Source of the DNA: Alphaproteobacteria bacterium | Lineage (GTDB): Bacteria; Pseudomonadota; Alphaproteobacteria; UBA8366 | DNA: 20,131 bases | Reading direction: 5' to 3' | Assembly (NCBI GenBank): GCA_030743445.1 | Contig: JASLSL010000004.1 | Location: forward strand, 1 to 20,131 | Shown: positions 1 through 7,558 of the stretch, in pieces | How the letters are laid out: each line of letters begins with the position of its first letter | Position numbering within the stretch: position 1 is the stretch's first letter | The notes under the pieces: model-generated | The model's database searches: none | Told to the model about the DNA's origin: nothing | The model's input: only the letters and a program-made list of their open reading frames with translations | Made by a program: the position numbers and the translations under genes

Positions 1-755
1 CGCTCGCCTGGGCGGTCCTGAGACTGTCGGGCGAGCGCCTGCCGCCGCTCGGCGCCGCGTGGATACCGTTGCTGATTCTCGGGTTCCTCACCGCCGCGAT
101 TCCCTATACCGCGATCGCCTGGGGCCAGGTGAATATCGCGAGCGGGCTCGGCGGAATCCTGTTCGGGACGATACCGATATTCACGGTTGTGCTCGCTCAG
201 TTCCTGACGGCGGACGAAAAACTGACGCCTGAACGGTCGATCGGCAGCATCGTTGGCCTCGCCGGTGTCGTGGTGGTGGTCGGGCCGGGCGCGCTCATGC
301 ACTTCGACGATTATGTCGGCGCCTCGGTGATAACTCTCCTCGGCGCACTGAGCTATGCGCTCGGCGGGATTTACGCGCGCCGCAACCCGCAGCTGTCCCC
401 TCTGGTCATGGTGACCGGCCAGCTGCTCACCGCAACCGTGATGCTGGTCTCGCTGAGTCTCGCCGTCGACACCCCCTGGACGCTTCAGCCGTCCCCCGGG
501 GCGCTCGGCGCGGTGGCCGCCGTCGCGGTGCTCAGCACCGTCCTGCCGGCCCTTTTGTTGTTTTGGCTGATTCGCCGCGTCGGCGCGACTAGCGGCTCGG
601 TCGTCGCGTTCTTCCTGCCGGTCGTCGCCGTTGTCTTGGGGGCGGCGCTGTTGGGCGAACGATTGCCAGTGCAGACCTTCGTCGGGCTTGGCCTGATTCT
701 GCTGGGCGCCTTTGCGATCAACAGTCGTTTTCCGCGTCTCGCCAAGGCGAACTGA
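1..755 (+). CDS. EamA/DMT-family permease, 5' part missing
   Basis: Membrane transporter of the drug/metabolite transporter superfamily (EamA domain), probably a small-molecule exporter in the inner membrane; the substrate cannot be told. The reading frame is open from base 3 to the TGA at 753-755, giving about 250 residues. A full EamA protein has about 290-300, so roughly 45 N-terminal residues lie outside the window. The TTG at 69 is only the first start-like codon in the window and is not the real start. Hydrophobic helices run throughout. The AIPYTAIAWGQ stretch belongs to the first EamA repeat, and the ALSYALGGIYARR to LLGERLPVQTFVGLGLILLG part is a typical second repeat with the conserved GE near its last helices. 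It converges on the stress-protein gene with an 9-bp gap and no visible terminator. Family assignment is firm, function is not. Confidence 0.88.
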   Translation, partial: LAWAVLRLSGERLPPLGAAWIPLLILGFLTAAIPYTAIAWGQVNIASGLGGILFGTIPIFTVVLAQFLTADEKLTPERSIGSIVGLAGVVVVVGPGALMHFDDYVGASVITLLGALSYALGGIYARRNPQLSPLVMVTGQLLTATVMLVSLSLAVDTPWTLQPSPGALGAVAAVAVLSTVLPALLLFWLIRRVGATSGSVVAFFLPVVAVVLGAALLGERLPVQTFVGLGLILLGAFAINSRFPRLAKAN

Positions 756-764
756 CGCGGGACC

Positions 765-1211
765 CTAGTCCTCCTCGTCGCTCTCGGGCGTCGAGATCAG
801 CAGGCTGCACGGCAGGTCGTTCAACAGCGAGCGGCCGATCGAGCGTTGCCACCAGCGCTCGAAGTTGCCGCGCCGCTTGTGGCCGACGACCACCAGGTCG
901 GCGCCGAATTCCCTGGCGTGCCGGTTGATCTCCTCAACCGGATCGCCGTAACCGAGCGCGGTCTTGGCCTCGATGCCGCGGGCCTTGAGCCGCTCCAGCC
1001 CCTCCTCCAGCGCCTTCTTGCACTCTTCTTGTTCGGCCTCGACCACGCCGGACGGGTTGACGCCGCCGGCCATCGGCAGGCCGGCGCTGGAGCGGATGAT
1101 CGCAAGCAGCAGGACTTCCGCGTCGAATCGCTGGGCGAGGTCGACACCGTGGTGGAGCGCCCGGCGGTACTCCAGGCTGCCTTCATGGGCGAGAAGAATC
1201 CTCTTGTACAT
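765..1211 (-). CDS. Universal stress protein, UspA family
   Basis: Small cytosolic single-domain Usp protein (148 aa), a nucleotide-binding-type fold induced by stress in many bacteria; its target is unknown. It opens with the usual beta-strand MYKRILLA. Near the C-terminus is the ATP-loop region, VVVG at 107-110 then HKRRG and WWQRSIGRS at 120-128. This is a variant of the G-2x-G-9x-G(S/T) motif with longer spacing, so ATP binding is likely but unproven. The residue usually Asp after the first strand is Glu10 here. The tail is acidic (ESDEED). It is the last gene of the efflux operon: its ATG shares one base with the stop of the preceding MFS gene (TAATG), and a GGGGG Shine-Dalgarno lies 7 nt upstream inside that gene. 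This implies translational coupling to the transporters. Confidence 0.92.
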   Translation of the reverse strand: MYKRILLAHEGSLEYRRALHHGVDLAQRFDAEVLLLAIIRSSAGLPMAGGVNPSGVVEAEQEECKKALEEGLERLKARGIEAKTALGYGDPVEEINRHAREFGADLVVVGHKRRGNFERWWQRSIGRSLLNDLPCSLLISTPESDEED

Positions 1212-2761
1212 TATTGCCCCCTATTGGTACGCCCGAGTATCCACGCCGGGATCAACCCGAGCAAGTAAACGATAACCAGGATCCAAAATCCGTCCTGGAA
1301 GCCCAAGGTGGTGGCCTGGGCATGCACCATCTGTCCGAGATAGTGCAGCGCGCCCGGTTCGTGCAGCACCTGGGGCACGCCCGACTCGCCGAGTATCCGC
1401 CCGACCCCCTGCAACAGCTCGCGGCTCGCCTGGTTGTCCGAGCTTTGCGTCGCGGTCAGGCTCTCGCTGTGGAACCGGGTGCGGATCTCGATGAACACGA
1501 CCCAGGCGTTGAGCCCGAGCGAACCGCCGAGCTGGCGGCAGAAATTGACCGCGCCGGCGCCGGCGTTGAGCTTCTCGGGCGGCACGGTCTTGAGCGCCGT
1601 CGTCATCACGAACGGCATTATCAGGCTCGAGCCCGACCGGGCGATGATCGCGTAGATCGCGATCATCAGGAACGGCGTGTTGACGTCGGCGTCCGCCATC
1701 GGCGCCGCACCGGCTGCGAAAAACATCAACCCCGCCATGATCGCGAGATGCGGGCGCAAGTGGTCCGAAAGCCGTCCGGTGAACGGCAGCACGAAGACGA
1801 CCAGCACGCCGGCCGGCAGCATCACCATTCCGGCCCGCAGCGGCGTCATGCCCTGGACCAGCTGCCCGAACACCGGCACCGCGTAAATGATCACGAAATT
1901 TCCGATGCCGACCGTGAAGACGACCAGCATCGCGGTGGCGAACTGGCGATCGCGGAACAGGGTGAGGTCGAGCAACTTGGCGCCGGGCCGCATCTGCGAC
2001 CCGATGAAGGCGGCGCCCGCAACGACCGCGGTCAGGAACAGCCCGAGCGTGTAGTTCGATGTCCAGCCCTCGCGCTGGCCGTCGGTTAGGCCGGTCATCA
2101 GGCAGAAGAGCGCGATCACCACCAGCACGTAGCCGGTCCAGTCGAACGGCTGCCGGGTCTCGGACCGGACCGACGGCATGAACACCAGCCCCGCCATGAG
2201 CGCGATGCCGACCAGCGGCAGGGTCGCGAAGAAGATGTAGCGCCAGTCGAAGGCCTCGATCGCCACACCGCCCAGCACCGGTCCGAAGGCAAGCGCGAGC
2301 ATCAGCCCCATGGCGTAGATGCCCATCGCCAAACCGCGCCGGTCGGCGGGAAAGACCTGGAAGATCGTCACCATGACGAGGGGCTGGATCACCCCGGCCG
2401 CGGCCCCTTGCAGCACCCGGCCGAAGACGATCATGCCGAATTCCTGGCCGAAGCCGGCGATCAGGCTGCCGAGCGTAAACAGGATCAGGGTCACGGCGAA
2501 TCCGTAGCGCTGTCCCAACACCGCGACGACCCAGGCGTTCAACAGCTGGCTCGCGGTCATCGCGACGTTGAACGCGGTCGCCATCAGCTGGGCCTGGTCC
2601 TGGCCGATGCCGAAGGCGCCCATCACGTCGGGCACGGCGACGTTCACGATGGTGCTCGAAATTACCATGGCGAACGACGCGGTCATGCCGGTCACCGTGA
2701 TCAGCGCGCGATAGGTCAGGCCATAGCGGGCAAAGAGATCGTCGACGGTAACGTTGACCAT
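1211..2761 (-). CDS. DHA2/EmrB-type MFS transporter, copy 3
   Basis: Fourteen-helix major facilitator of the DHA2 (EmrB/QacA) family, 516 aa, a proton-driven multidrug exporter in the inner membrane expected to work with the EmrA-type adaptor encoded upstream. Visible motifs are motif A-like GQRYGF after helix 2, the motif B-type GRVLQGAAAG in helix 4 and motif C GPVLGG in helix 5. The acidic residue of the usual LDxTIVN motif in helix 1 is replaced (I34-S-S-T-I-V-N). The C-terminal region GALHYLGQMVHAQ to TLGFQDG is nearly the same in all three copies. Start: ATG preceded by TGAGGGGCGGCA, where the upstream gene's stop merges with the Shine-Dalgarno, leaving a 9-bp gap. It is clearly paralogous to the next two genes but diverged along its length, so it is an old duplication rather than an assembly repeat. 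Substrate unknown. Confidence 0.92.
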   Translation of the reverse strand: MVNVTVDDLFARYGLTYRALITVTGMTASFAMVISSTIVNVAVPDVMGAFGIGQDQAQLMATAFNVAMTASQLLNAWVVAVLGQRYGFAVTLILFTLGSLIAGFGQEFGMIVFGRVLQGAAAGVIQPLVMVTIFQVFPADRRGLAMGIYAMGLMLALAFGPVLGGVAIEAFDWRYIFFATLPLVGIALMAGLVFMPSVRSETRQPFDWTGYVLVVIALFCLMTGLTDGQREGWTSNYTLGLFLTAVVAGAAFIGSQMRPGAKLLDLTLFRDRQFATAMLVVFTVGIGNFVIIYAVPVFGQLVQGMTPLRAGMVMLPAGVLVVFVLPFTGRLSDHLRPHLAIMAGLMFFAAGAAPMADADVNTPFLMIAIYAIIARSGSSLIMPFVMTTALKTVPPEKLNAGAGAVNFCRQLGGSLGLNAWVVFIEIRTRFHSESLTATQSSDNQASRELLQGVGRILGESGVPQVLHEPGALHYLGQMVHAQATTLGFQDGFWILVIVYLLGLIPAWILGRTNRGQ

Positions 2762-2770
2762 TGCCGCCCC

Positions 2771-4342
2771 TCATGCCTTCTGCGCTTGGCCGCGTCCGAT
2801 GACGAAGGCCGGAACCATGGCGATGAAAAAGACCACGGCGATGATCAGAAAGCCATCCTGAAAGCCCAAGGTATTGGCTTGGGCGTGCACGACCTGGCCG
2901 AGATAGTGCAGCGCGCCCGGCATCTGCTGGGCCTCGGCGACGCCGGCCTCGCCCAGGATCCGGCCGACGCCTTCGATCATCTCGCGGCTCGCGACGTTGT
3001 CGGAGGTCTGGGTCGCGGTCAGCGCGTCGCTGTAGAGGTGGGTGCGCAGTTCCAGGATCGCGACCCAGGCGTTGGTGCCGGTGGCGCCGCCGAGCTGGCG
3101 GCAGAAGTTGAGCGCGCCGGCCCCCGCGTTCAGCCGGTCCGGCTCCACCGAACTCAGGGCGGCCGCATTGAGCGCCGGGTTCATGAACGCCATGCCGAAG
3201 CGGCTGACCGCGGCGAAGAAGACCATGCTCCAATAGGGCGTGTTGACGTCGGCGCCCGCCATCAGGATCGCGCCGAAGGCGAAAATCAGCAGGCCGAAGA
3301 AGATCGGATACTGCAGCGGGACACGGTCGGTCATCCGTCCGGTGAACGGCAGCATGACGACGACGACCAGGCTCGCCGGCAGCAGCAGGACCCCGGCCGC
3401 GGTCGGCGTGTAGCCCTGCACGATCTGGCCGAACACCGGAATGGCGTAAGTGGTCGCGAAGTTCCCCATGCCGAAGATGAAGGCGATGATCACCGCCGAC
3501 AGGAACTGCGGGTTGCGGAACAGCGACAAGTCCATCAACGAGGCCGTGGCGCGCGTCTGGCTGACGATGAACATGCCTCCGCTGACGGCGCCGACCACGA
3601 TCAGGGTCACGATGTAGTCGGACACCCAGCCCTCGCGCTGACCGCTGGCGATCGCCGTCATCACGCAGTACAGCGCGACGATCAGCAACGCATAGCCGGT
3701 CCAGTCGAAGGCCGGCGGCGTCGCCTGCCGGACCGACGGCATGAACACCAGGCCCATGAGGAAGGCAGCCCCGACCAGCGGCAGCGGCACGTAGAAGATC
3801 TGCCGCCAACTGGTGGTGTCGATGGTGATGCCGCCGACGACCGGCCCGAGGCCGAGCGCCAGCACCAGTCCCATGGCGAAGAGCCCGAGCGCGAAGCCGC
3901 GCCGGTTGGACGGGAACACCTGGAAGATCGTCACCATCACCAATGGCTGGATCACGCCCGAGGCGGCACCCTGCAGAACCCGGCCGAAGATGATCATGTC
4001 GAGGTTCGGACTGATCCCGCAAATCAGCGACCCGATGGTGAACAACACCAATGTCGTGCAGAATCCGATGCGCTGTCCCAACACCGCGACGACCCAGGCG
4101 TTCAAGAGCTGGCTCGCGGTCATCGCCACGACGAAGGCGGTGGTCAGCAACTGGGCCTTGTCCTGGCCGACGCCGTAGGCGCCCATTACGTCGGGCACGG
4201 CGACGTTCACGATCGTCCCGGTCAGCACCATGGTGAAGGACGCGGTCATCCCGGCGATCGTCACCAGCGTGCGGTAGGGCCGGCCGTAGCGCCGGAACAT
4301 GTCCTCGACGCTGTTGGGGACGATCGGGGCGGCCTCACTCAT
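2771..4342 (-). CDS. DHA2/EmrB-type MFS transporter, copy 2
   Basis: Second of three adjacent DHA2-family 14-TM exporters, 523 aa, with a slightly longer N-terminus (SEAAPIVPNSVEDMFRRYG) before helix 1. It carries GQRIGF (motif A-like), GRVLQGAASG (motif B) and GPVVGG (motif C). The helix-1 motif reads L40-T-G-T-I-V-N, again without the acidic residue normal for EmrB. A periplasmic loop near the C-terminus keeps the family block GVGRILGEAGV, GALHYLGQVVHAQ and TLGFQDG. The ATG overlaps the stop of copy 1 by 8 bp (ATGAGTGA), so translation is probably coupled. The Shine-Dalgarno is weak (GACGG), fitting dependence on upstream translation. Exporter role is inferred from the family and the linked adaptor; the substrate is not deducible. 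Confidence 0.92.
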   Translation of the reverse strand: MSEAAPIVPNSVEDMFRRYGRPYRTLVTIAGMTASFTMVLTGTIVNVAVPDVMGAYGVGQDKAQLLTTAFVVAMTASQLLNAWVVAVLGQRIGFCTTLVLFTIGSLICGISPNLDMIIFGRVLQGAASGVIQPLVMVTIFQVFPSNRRGFALGLFAMGLVLALGLGPVVGGITIDTTSWRQIFYVPLPLVGAAFLMGLVFMPSVRQATPPAFDWTGYALLIVALYCVMTAIASGQREGWVSDYIVTLIVVGAVSGGMFIVSQTRATASLMDLSLFRNPQFLSAVIIAFIFGMGNFATTYAIPVFGQIVQGYTPTAAGVLLLPASLVVVVMLPFTGRMTDRVPLQYPIFFGLLIFAFGAILMAGADVNTPYWSMVFFAAVSRFGMAFMNPALNAAALSSVEPDRLNAGAGALNFCRQLGGATGTNAWVAILELRTHLYSDALTATQTSDNVASREMIEGVGRILGEAGVAEAQQMPGALHYLGQVVHAQANTLGFQDGFLIIAVVFFIAMVPAFVIGRGQAQKA

Positions 4343-5891
4343 CCGTCGACCTTCGCGCCCGTCCGAGAATCCAGGCCGGTATCATCGCCAGCACGAAGAC
4401 CGCCGCGAGCGCCAGGAACCCGTCCTGGAAGCCGAGCGTGCTGGCCTGGGCATGCACCACCTGGCCGAGGTAGTGCAGCGCGCCCGGCTCGTGCATCGCC
4501 TGAGGCACGCCGGACTCGTTGAGGATGCGCCCGACGCCCTGCAGCATCTCGCGGCTCGCGGCGTTGGCCGAGGTCTGGGTCGCGGTCAACGCCTCGCTGT
4601 AAAGCTGGGTGCGCATCTCCATGAACGCGACGAGCACGCTGACGCTGGTAGCACCCCCCAACTGGCGCAGGAAATTGATCGCGCCCGAACCGCGGTTGAG
4701 TTGCTCCGCGGTGAGCGCCCTCAGCGCCGATGCGTTCATCGCCGGCAGGATCAGGCTCTGGCCGAACCGGCCGATCATGGTGAACACCACCACGGTCCAG
4801 AATGCGGTGTTGACGTCGGCGCCCGCCATCAGAATGGCGCCCAGCGCGAAGGTCGAGAGCCCGACCATGATCATCCAATGGTTGGGCACCAGATCGGCGA
4901 GGCGGCCGGTGATGCCGAACAGCACCATCAGCATCAGCCCGGCCGGCACCAGGGCGAAGCCGGCCTTGGTCGCGGTGAAACCCATGATGGTCTGGACGAA
5001 CACCGGGATCGCATAACTGGTGCCGAAATTGCCGGCGCCGAACACGACCCCGACCATCACCGCGGCGGCGAAGGTGCCGTTGCGGAACAGGCTGAAGTCG
5101 AGCAGCGGCGAGTCGGTTTTGAGCTGCGAATAGACGAAGGCGGCGGCGAGCCCGAAGCCGGCGGCGAAAGTCAGCACCGACTTGTCCGAGGTCCAGCCGT
5201 TACGCTGGCCGTCGGCGATGCCGTTGAGGATGAAGAACAGGCTGGCGCACAACAGCGCCATTCCGGTCCAGTCGAACCTCGGGACCGGGCCCTTCTCGGT
5301 CTTGCCCGGCATGAAGAACATGCCGAGCACCAGGGCAATCGCCAGGAGCGGCAACGGGATCAGGAAAATATGCCGCCAGCTCATCGTATCGATGGCGATG
5401 CCGCCGACCACCGGCCCGATACCGGGCGCGATCATGATCGTCATGCCGTAGACGCCCATCGCGGTGCCGCGGCGGTTGGGCGGGAACACGCTGAACACGG
5501 TAACCAAGACCAGCGGCTGCACCGCGCCCGCGGCGAAGCCCTGGATCACGCGGCCGAGCGCCAGGGTGTCCATGTTGGGCGCGGAGGCGGCGATCGCGGT
5601 GCCGATGGTGAAGACGGCGATCAGGGCCATATAGCCCATGCGCTGGCCGAGGGCCGCGACCAGCCACGCGTTCAACAGCTGGCCCGCGGTCATCGTCGCG
5701 AGGAAGGCGGTGGCGAGCCATTGCGCCTGGTCCTGGCCAACCCCGAAGGCGCCCATGACGCTCGGGACGGCGACGTTGGCGATGGTTGCCGAGAGCACCA
5801 TGGCGCTGACGCCGGTCATCCCGGCGGCGATCATCAGCCAGCGATAGGCGGGCCCGTAGCGTTCGAATAATGCCTCGACGCTATCGGACAT
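4335..5891 (-). CDS. DHA2/EmrB-type MFS transporter, copy 1
   Basis: First MFS gene after the adaptor, 518 aa, 14 predicted helices, DHA2/EmrB family. It is probably the inner-membrane pump that pairs with the adaptor to move compounds out of the cell. Motifs: GQRMGY (A-like), GRVIQGFAAG (B) and GPVVGG (C). Helix 1 reads L33-S-A-T-I-A-N, differing from the other copies by A for V and sharing the missing acidic residue. The long C-terminal loop has GVGRILNESGV, GALHYLGQVVHAQ and TLGFQDG. The ATG lies 11 bp inside the end of the adaptor gene (ATGTCCGATAG), so the two are likely translated together. Because it sits next to the adaptor, this copy is the best candidate for the original partner, with the other two arising by duplication (inference). 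Confidence 0.92.
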   Translation of the reverse strand: MSDSVEALFERYGPAYRWLMIAAGMTGVSAMVLSATIANVAVPSVMGAFGVGQDQAQWLATAFLATMTAGQLLNAWLVAALGQRMGYMALIAVFTIGTAIAASAPNMDTLALGRVIQGFAAGAVQPLVLVTVFSVFPPNRRGTAMGVYGMTIMIAPGIGPVVGGIAIDTMSWRHIFLIPLPLLAIALVLGMFFMPGKTEKGPVPRFDWTGMALLCASLFFILNGIADGQRNGWTSDKSVLTFAAGFGLAAAFVYSQLKTDSPLLDFSLFRNGTFAAAVMVGVVFGAGNFGTSYAIPVFVQTIMGFTATKAGFALVPAGLMLMVLFGITGRLADLVPNHWMIMVGLSTFALGAILMAGADVNTAFWTVVVFTMIGRFGQSLILPAMNASALRALTAEQLNRGSGAINFLRQLGGATSVSVLVAFMEMRTQLYSEALTATQTSANAASREMLQGVGRILNESGVPQAMHEPGALHYLGQVVHAQASTLGFQDGFLALAAVFVLAMIPAWILGRARRSTDE

Positions 5892-7017
5892 CGATGAACA
5901 CTTCGACCATCATGCCGGGTCGAAGGATCTGTTCCTCCTGTTCGATTGCGATGCGGACGCGCAGGCGCTGTGTGATCTTGGTGAAGTTGCCGCTCGGGTT
6001 GGGTGTCGGCAGGAGTGCGAACTCGCTGGTCGCGGCGTTGCCGATGGCGAAGACCTTGCCGGCGAAGGAACGGTCCGGATAGGCGTCGACCGTGACGTTG
6101 ACCGTCTGGCCGATCTTGAGCTCGCGGATATCGGTTTCCTTGACGTTGGCGTCGATCCACACGTTGCGGGGATCGTGAACCAGCAACAGGCGCTGGCCCG
6201 GGGTCACGTACTCGCCGATCTCGACGAAAGTGCGGTCGACCACCCCCCCGATAGGCATGCCGATGGTGCGGTCCTCGAGGTCGAGCTTCTGGCGGGCGAG
6301 TTGTGCCGCGAGCTCCTCGGTCTCGTGCTCGAGAATGCCGATCTCGGTGTCCAGCACTTCGAGGCGCTGACGGTCGGCGCGGGCCTCGTGCAGCATGCTG
6401 CGCGATTCCTCGAGCTCTGCCACCGCCATCCGGTATTCGCCGTCGATGCGCTGCATGTTGGTGCGGGTCTGGTCGAACTGGCGCCGCGGGATGACCCGCT
6501 TGTTGACCAGTTCCTCGTCGCGCTTGAAATCGATCTCGGCAAGCTTCAACTGCGGCTCGAGCGCCGAGACAGCGGCCGCGGCTGCGCTGACCGAGGACAA
6601 CTGGGTGCGAATCTTGGACTCGGTCTGCACGTCGACGAGCTTGCGCTCGGCGACCAGCCTTGCGCGCTGCGCCTTGACGCCGTCGATTTGCGCTTCCAGC
6701 TGCTTTGCCAGCAATTTCGATTCCCGGTCGTCGATGGTGACCAGCAGCCCGTCCTTCTTGATCTGATCGCCTTCCTTGACCGGCATGCTGGTGACCCAGC
6801 CGGCGACCCGGCTCGACACCGTAATCAGGGTGCCGGCGATGCGGGCATCGTACTCGTAAACATAGTTGAGGCGCTGGTGCACCTCGCGGGTGCCGAAGAT
6901 GCCGCCGACCACCAATACGACGGCGATGATGACGTAGCGCAAAACGCCGCGTCGGCGTGGTGGCGTCTTTGTTTCGGTAGGTGCGGATTCCGATTTCGAT
7001 TCGTCCGAGTCAGACAC
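5881..7017 (-). CDS. EmrA/HlyD-type membrane-fusion adaptor
   Basis: Periplasmic adaptor subunit (378 aa) of a tripartite efflux pump, anchored by one inner-membrane helix at about residues 27-46 after a short charged cytoplasmic tail. A first half-lipoyl segment follows (ARIAGTLITVSSRVAGWV to GLLVTIDD), then a long alpha-helical hairpin at about 100-235 rich in Lys/Glu/Arg/Leu. The second half-lipoyl region comes next (IGGVVDRTFVEIGEYVTPGQ), then a beta-barrel domain (NVWIDANVKETDI, GQTVNVTVDAYP) and a membrane-proximal end (LRPGMMVEVFIDVR). This order is classic EmrA. Start: GTG with GGAG 8 nt upstream; the nearby ATG at 7024 is out of frame and closes after a few codons. It heads the operon with three EmrB-type genes. 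No TolC-like channel is in the window, so a distant one is presumably used. Confidence 0.93.
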   Translation of the reverse strand: MSDSDESKSESAPTETKTPPRRRGVLRYVIIAVVLVVGGIFGTREVHQRLNYVYEYDARIAGTLITVSSRVAGWVTSMPVKEGDQIKKDGLLVTIDDRESKLLAKQLEAQIDGVKAQRARLVAERKLVDVQTESKIRTQLSSVSAAAAAVSALEPQLKLAEIDFKRDEELVNKRVIPRRQFDQTRTNMQRIDGEYRMAVAELEESRSMLHEARADRQRLEVLDTEIGILEHETEELAAQLARQKLDLEDRTIGMPIGGVVDRTFVEIGEYVTPGQRLLLVHDPRNVWIDANVKETDIRELKIGQTVNVTVDAYPDRSFAGKVFAIGNAATSEFALLPTPNPSGNFTKITQRLRVRIAIEQEEQILRPGMMVEVFIDVR

Positions 7018-7047
7018 AGTTCATTCTCCGTTGCCGCGCGACGTTGA

Positions 7048-7081
7048 GGGTTGTGAAACCCAATTTCCGCTCGAAATTTCG
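7048..7081. promoter_or_regulatory. Two palindromes in the leader of the efflux operon
   Basis: GGGTT-GTGA-AACCC (7048-7061) and the perfect 10-bp palindrome CGAAATTTCG (7072-7081) lie 11 bp apart between the candidate promoter and the adaptor start. They could be a repressor operator (multidrug-pump operons are often under TetR or MarR control) or leader hairpins. No regulator gene is adjacent, so the assignment is tentative. Confidence 0.35.
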
Positions 7082-7117
7082 TGACTACGCGCTATCGGGG
7101 GCGTCGCGCTGCATGGA

Positions 7118-7146
7118 TTTTTAAGCTCTCCGAGCGGTTTAGACAA
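7118..7146 (-). promoter_or_regulatory. Candidate sigma70-type promoter of the efflux operon
   Basis: On the minus strand TTGTCT (7141-7146) is followed after exactly 17 nt by TAAAAA (7118-7123), each 4/6 to consensus. It would start transcription near 7111, about 95 nt before the adaptor GTG. It is the only well-spaced pair seen between msrB and the adaptor gene. A small GCTC-GGA-GAGC hairpin falls within the spacer. Unverified. Confidence 0.4.
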
Positions 7147-7156
7147 TATCGCGCGG

Positions 7157-7558
7157 TCATTTGTCGCGCTTGAGCGCGAGGGAGATCGAGTTCATGCAGT
7201 ATCTGAGCCCGGTCGGCGCCGGCCCGTCCTCGAAGACGTGGCCGAGATGGGAATCGCAGACCGCGCAAGTCACTTCGGTGCGCGGCATGCCGAGGGTATG
7301 GTCGTCCTCGGTCTCGACCGCATGCGGCTCGATCGGCTGGGTGAAGCTCGGCCAGCCGGTGCCGGAGTCGAACTTGGCGTCCGAGGAGAACAGCGGATTG
7401 CCGCAACAGATGCAAAGATAGGCGCCGTCGTCGGTGCACTTGTCGTAGGGGCCGGAAAATGGCGGCTCGGTTCCCTTCAGGCGGCAAACGCGGAACTGCT
7501 CGGGCTTCAGCAGCTCCATCCATTCCGCCATGCTTTTTTCGACTTTCTCGCCGGTCAT
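7157..7558 (-). CDS. msrB: Peptide-methionine (R)-S-oxide reductase MsrB
   Basis: Reduces the R-form of methionine sulfoxide in proteins, repairing oxidative damage in the cytosol with thioredoxin as usual reductant. At 133 aa it is full length for a stand-alone MsrB. The two zinc-binding pairs are C49-x-x-C52 and C98-A-V-C101. The substrate pocket has GTGWPSF at 66-72, His104 and His107 sit in the HLGHVF motif, and the catalytic Cys121 is in RYCMNS. The ATG overlaps the stop of the gamma-glutamylcyclotransferase gene as ATGA, so the two are co-translated. No signal peptide is visible, arguing for the cytosolic form. All key residues are present, so this is expected to be an active enzyme. 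Confidence 0.97.
   Translation of the reverse strand: MTGEKVEKSMAEWMELLKPEQFRVCRLKGTEPPFSGPYDKCTDDGAYLCICCGNPLFSSDAKFDSGTGWPSFTQPIEPHAVETEDDHTLGMPRTEVTCAVCDSHLGHVFEDGPAPTGLRYCMNSISLALKRDK

Noticed and set aside
1221..4022. A 933-codon open frame on the minus strand, offset from the MFS genes
   Set aside because: It runs in another frame of the same strand as two clearly coding MFS genes. Its translation is Arg/Gly/Pro-rich without hydrophobic helices or motifs, as expected from a GC-rich shadow frame.
2408..5870. Long plus-strand open frames opposite the MFS genes
   Set aside because: They are antisense to conserved 14-helix transporters, and their His/Asp/Gln/Arg-rich translations repeat in parallel because the MFS genes themselves are paralogous.
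1211..5891. Three MFS copies as an assembly duplication
   Set aside because: The copies differ throughout their lengths in protein and in nucleotide sequence and have different N-termini and junctions, so they are real paralogues.
7124..7140. GCTC-GGA-GAGC hairpin as a terminator of chaC-msrB
   Set aside because: The stem has only 4 bp. The A/T run beside it is better explained as the -10 of the efflux operon promoter, and no U-tract follows in the right place.
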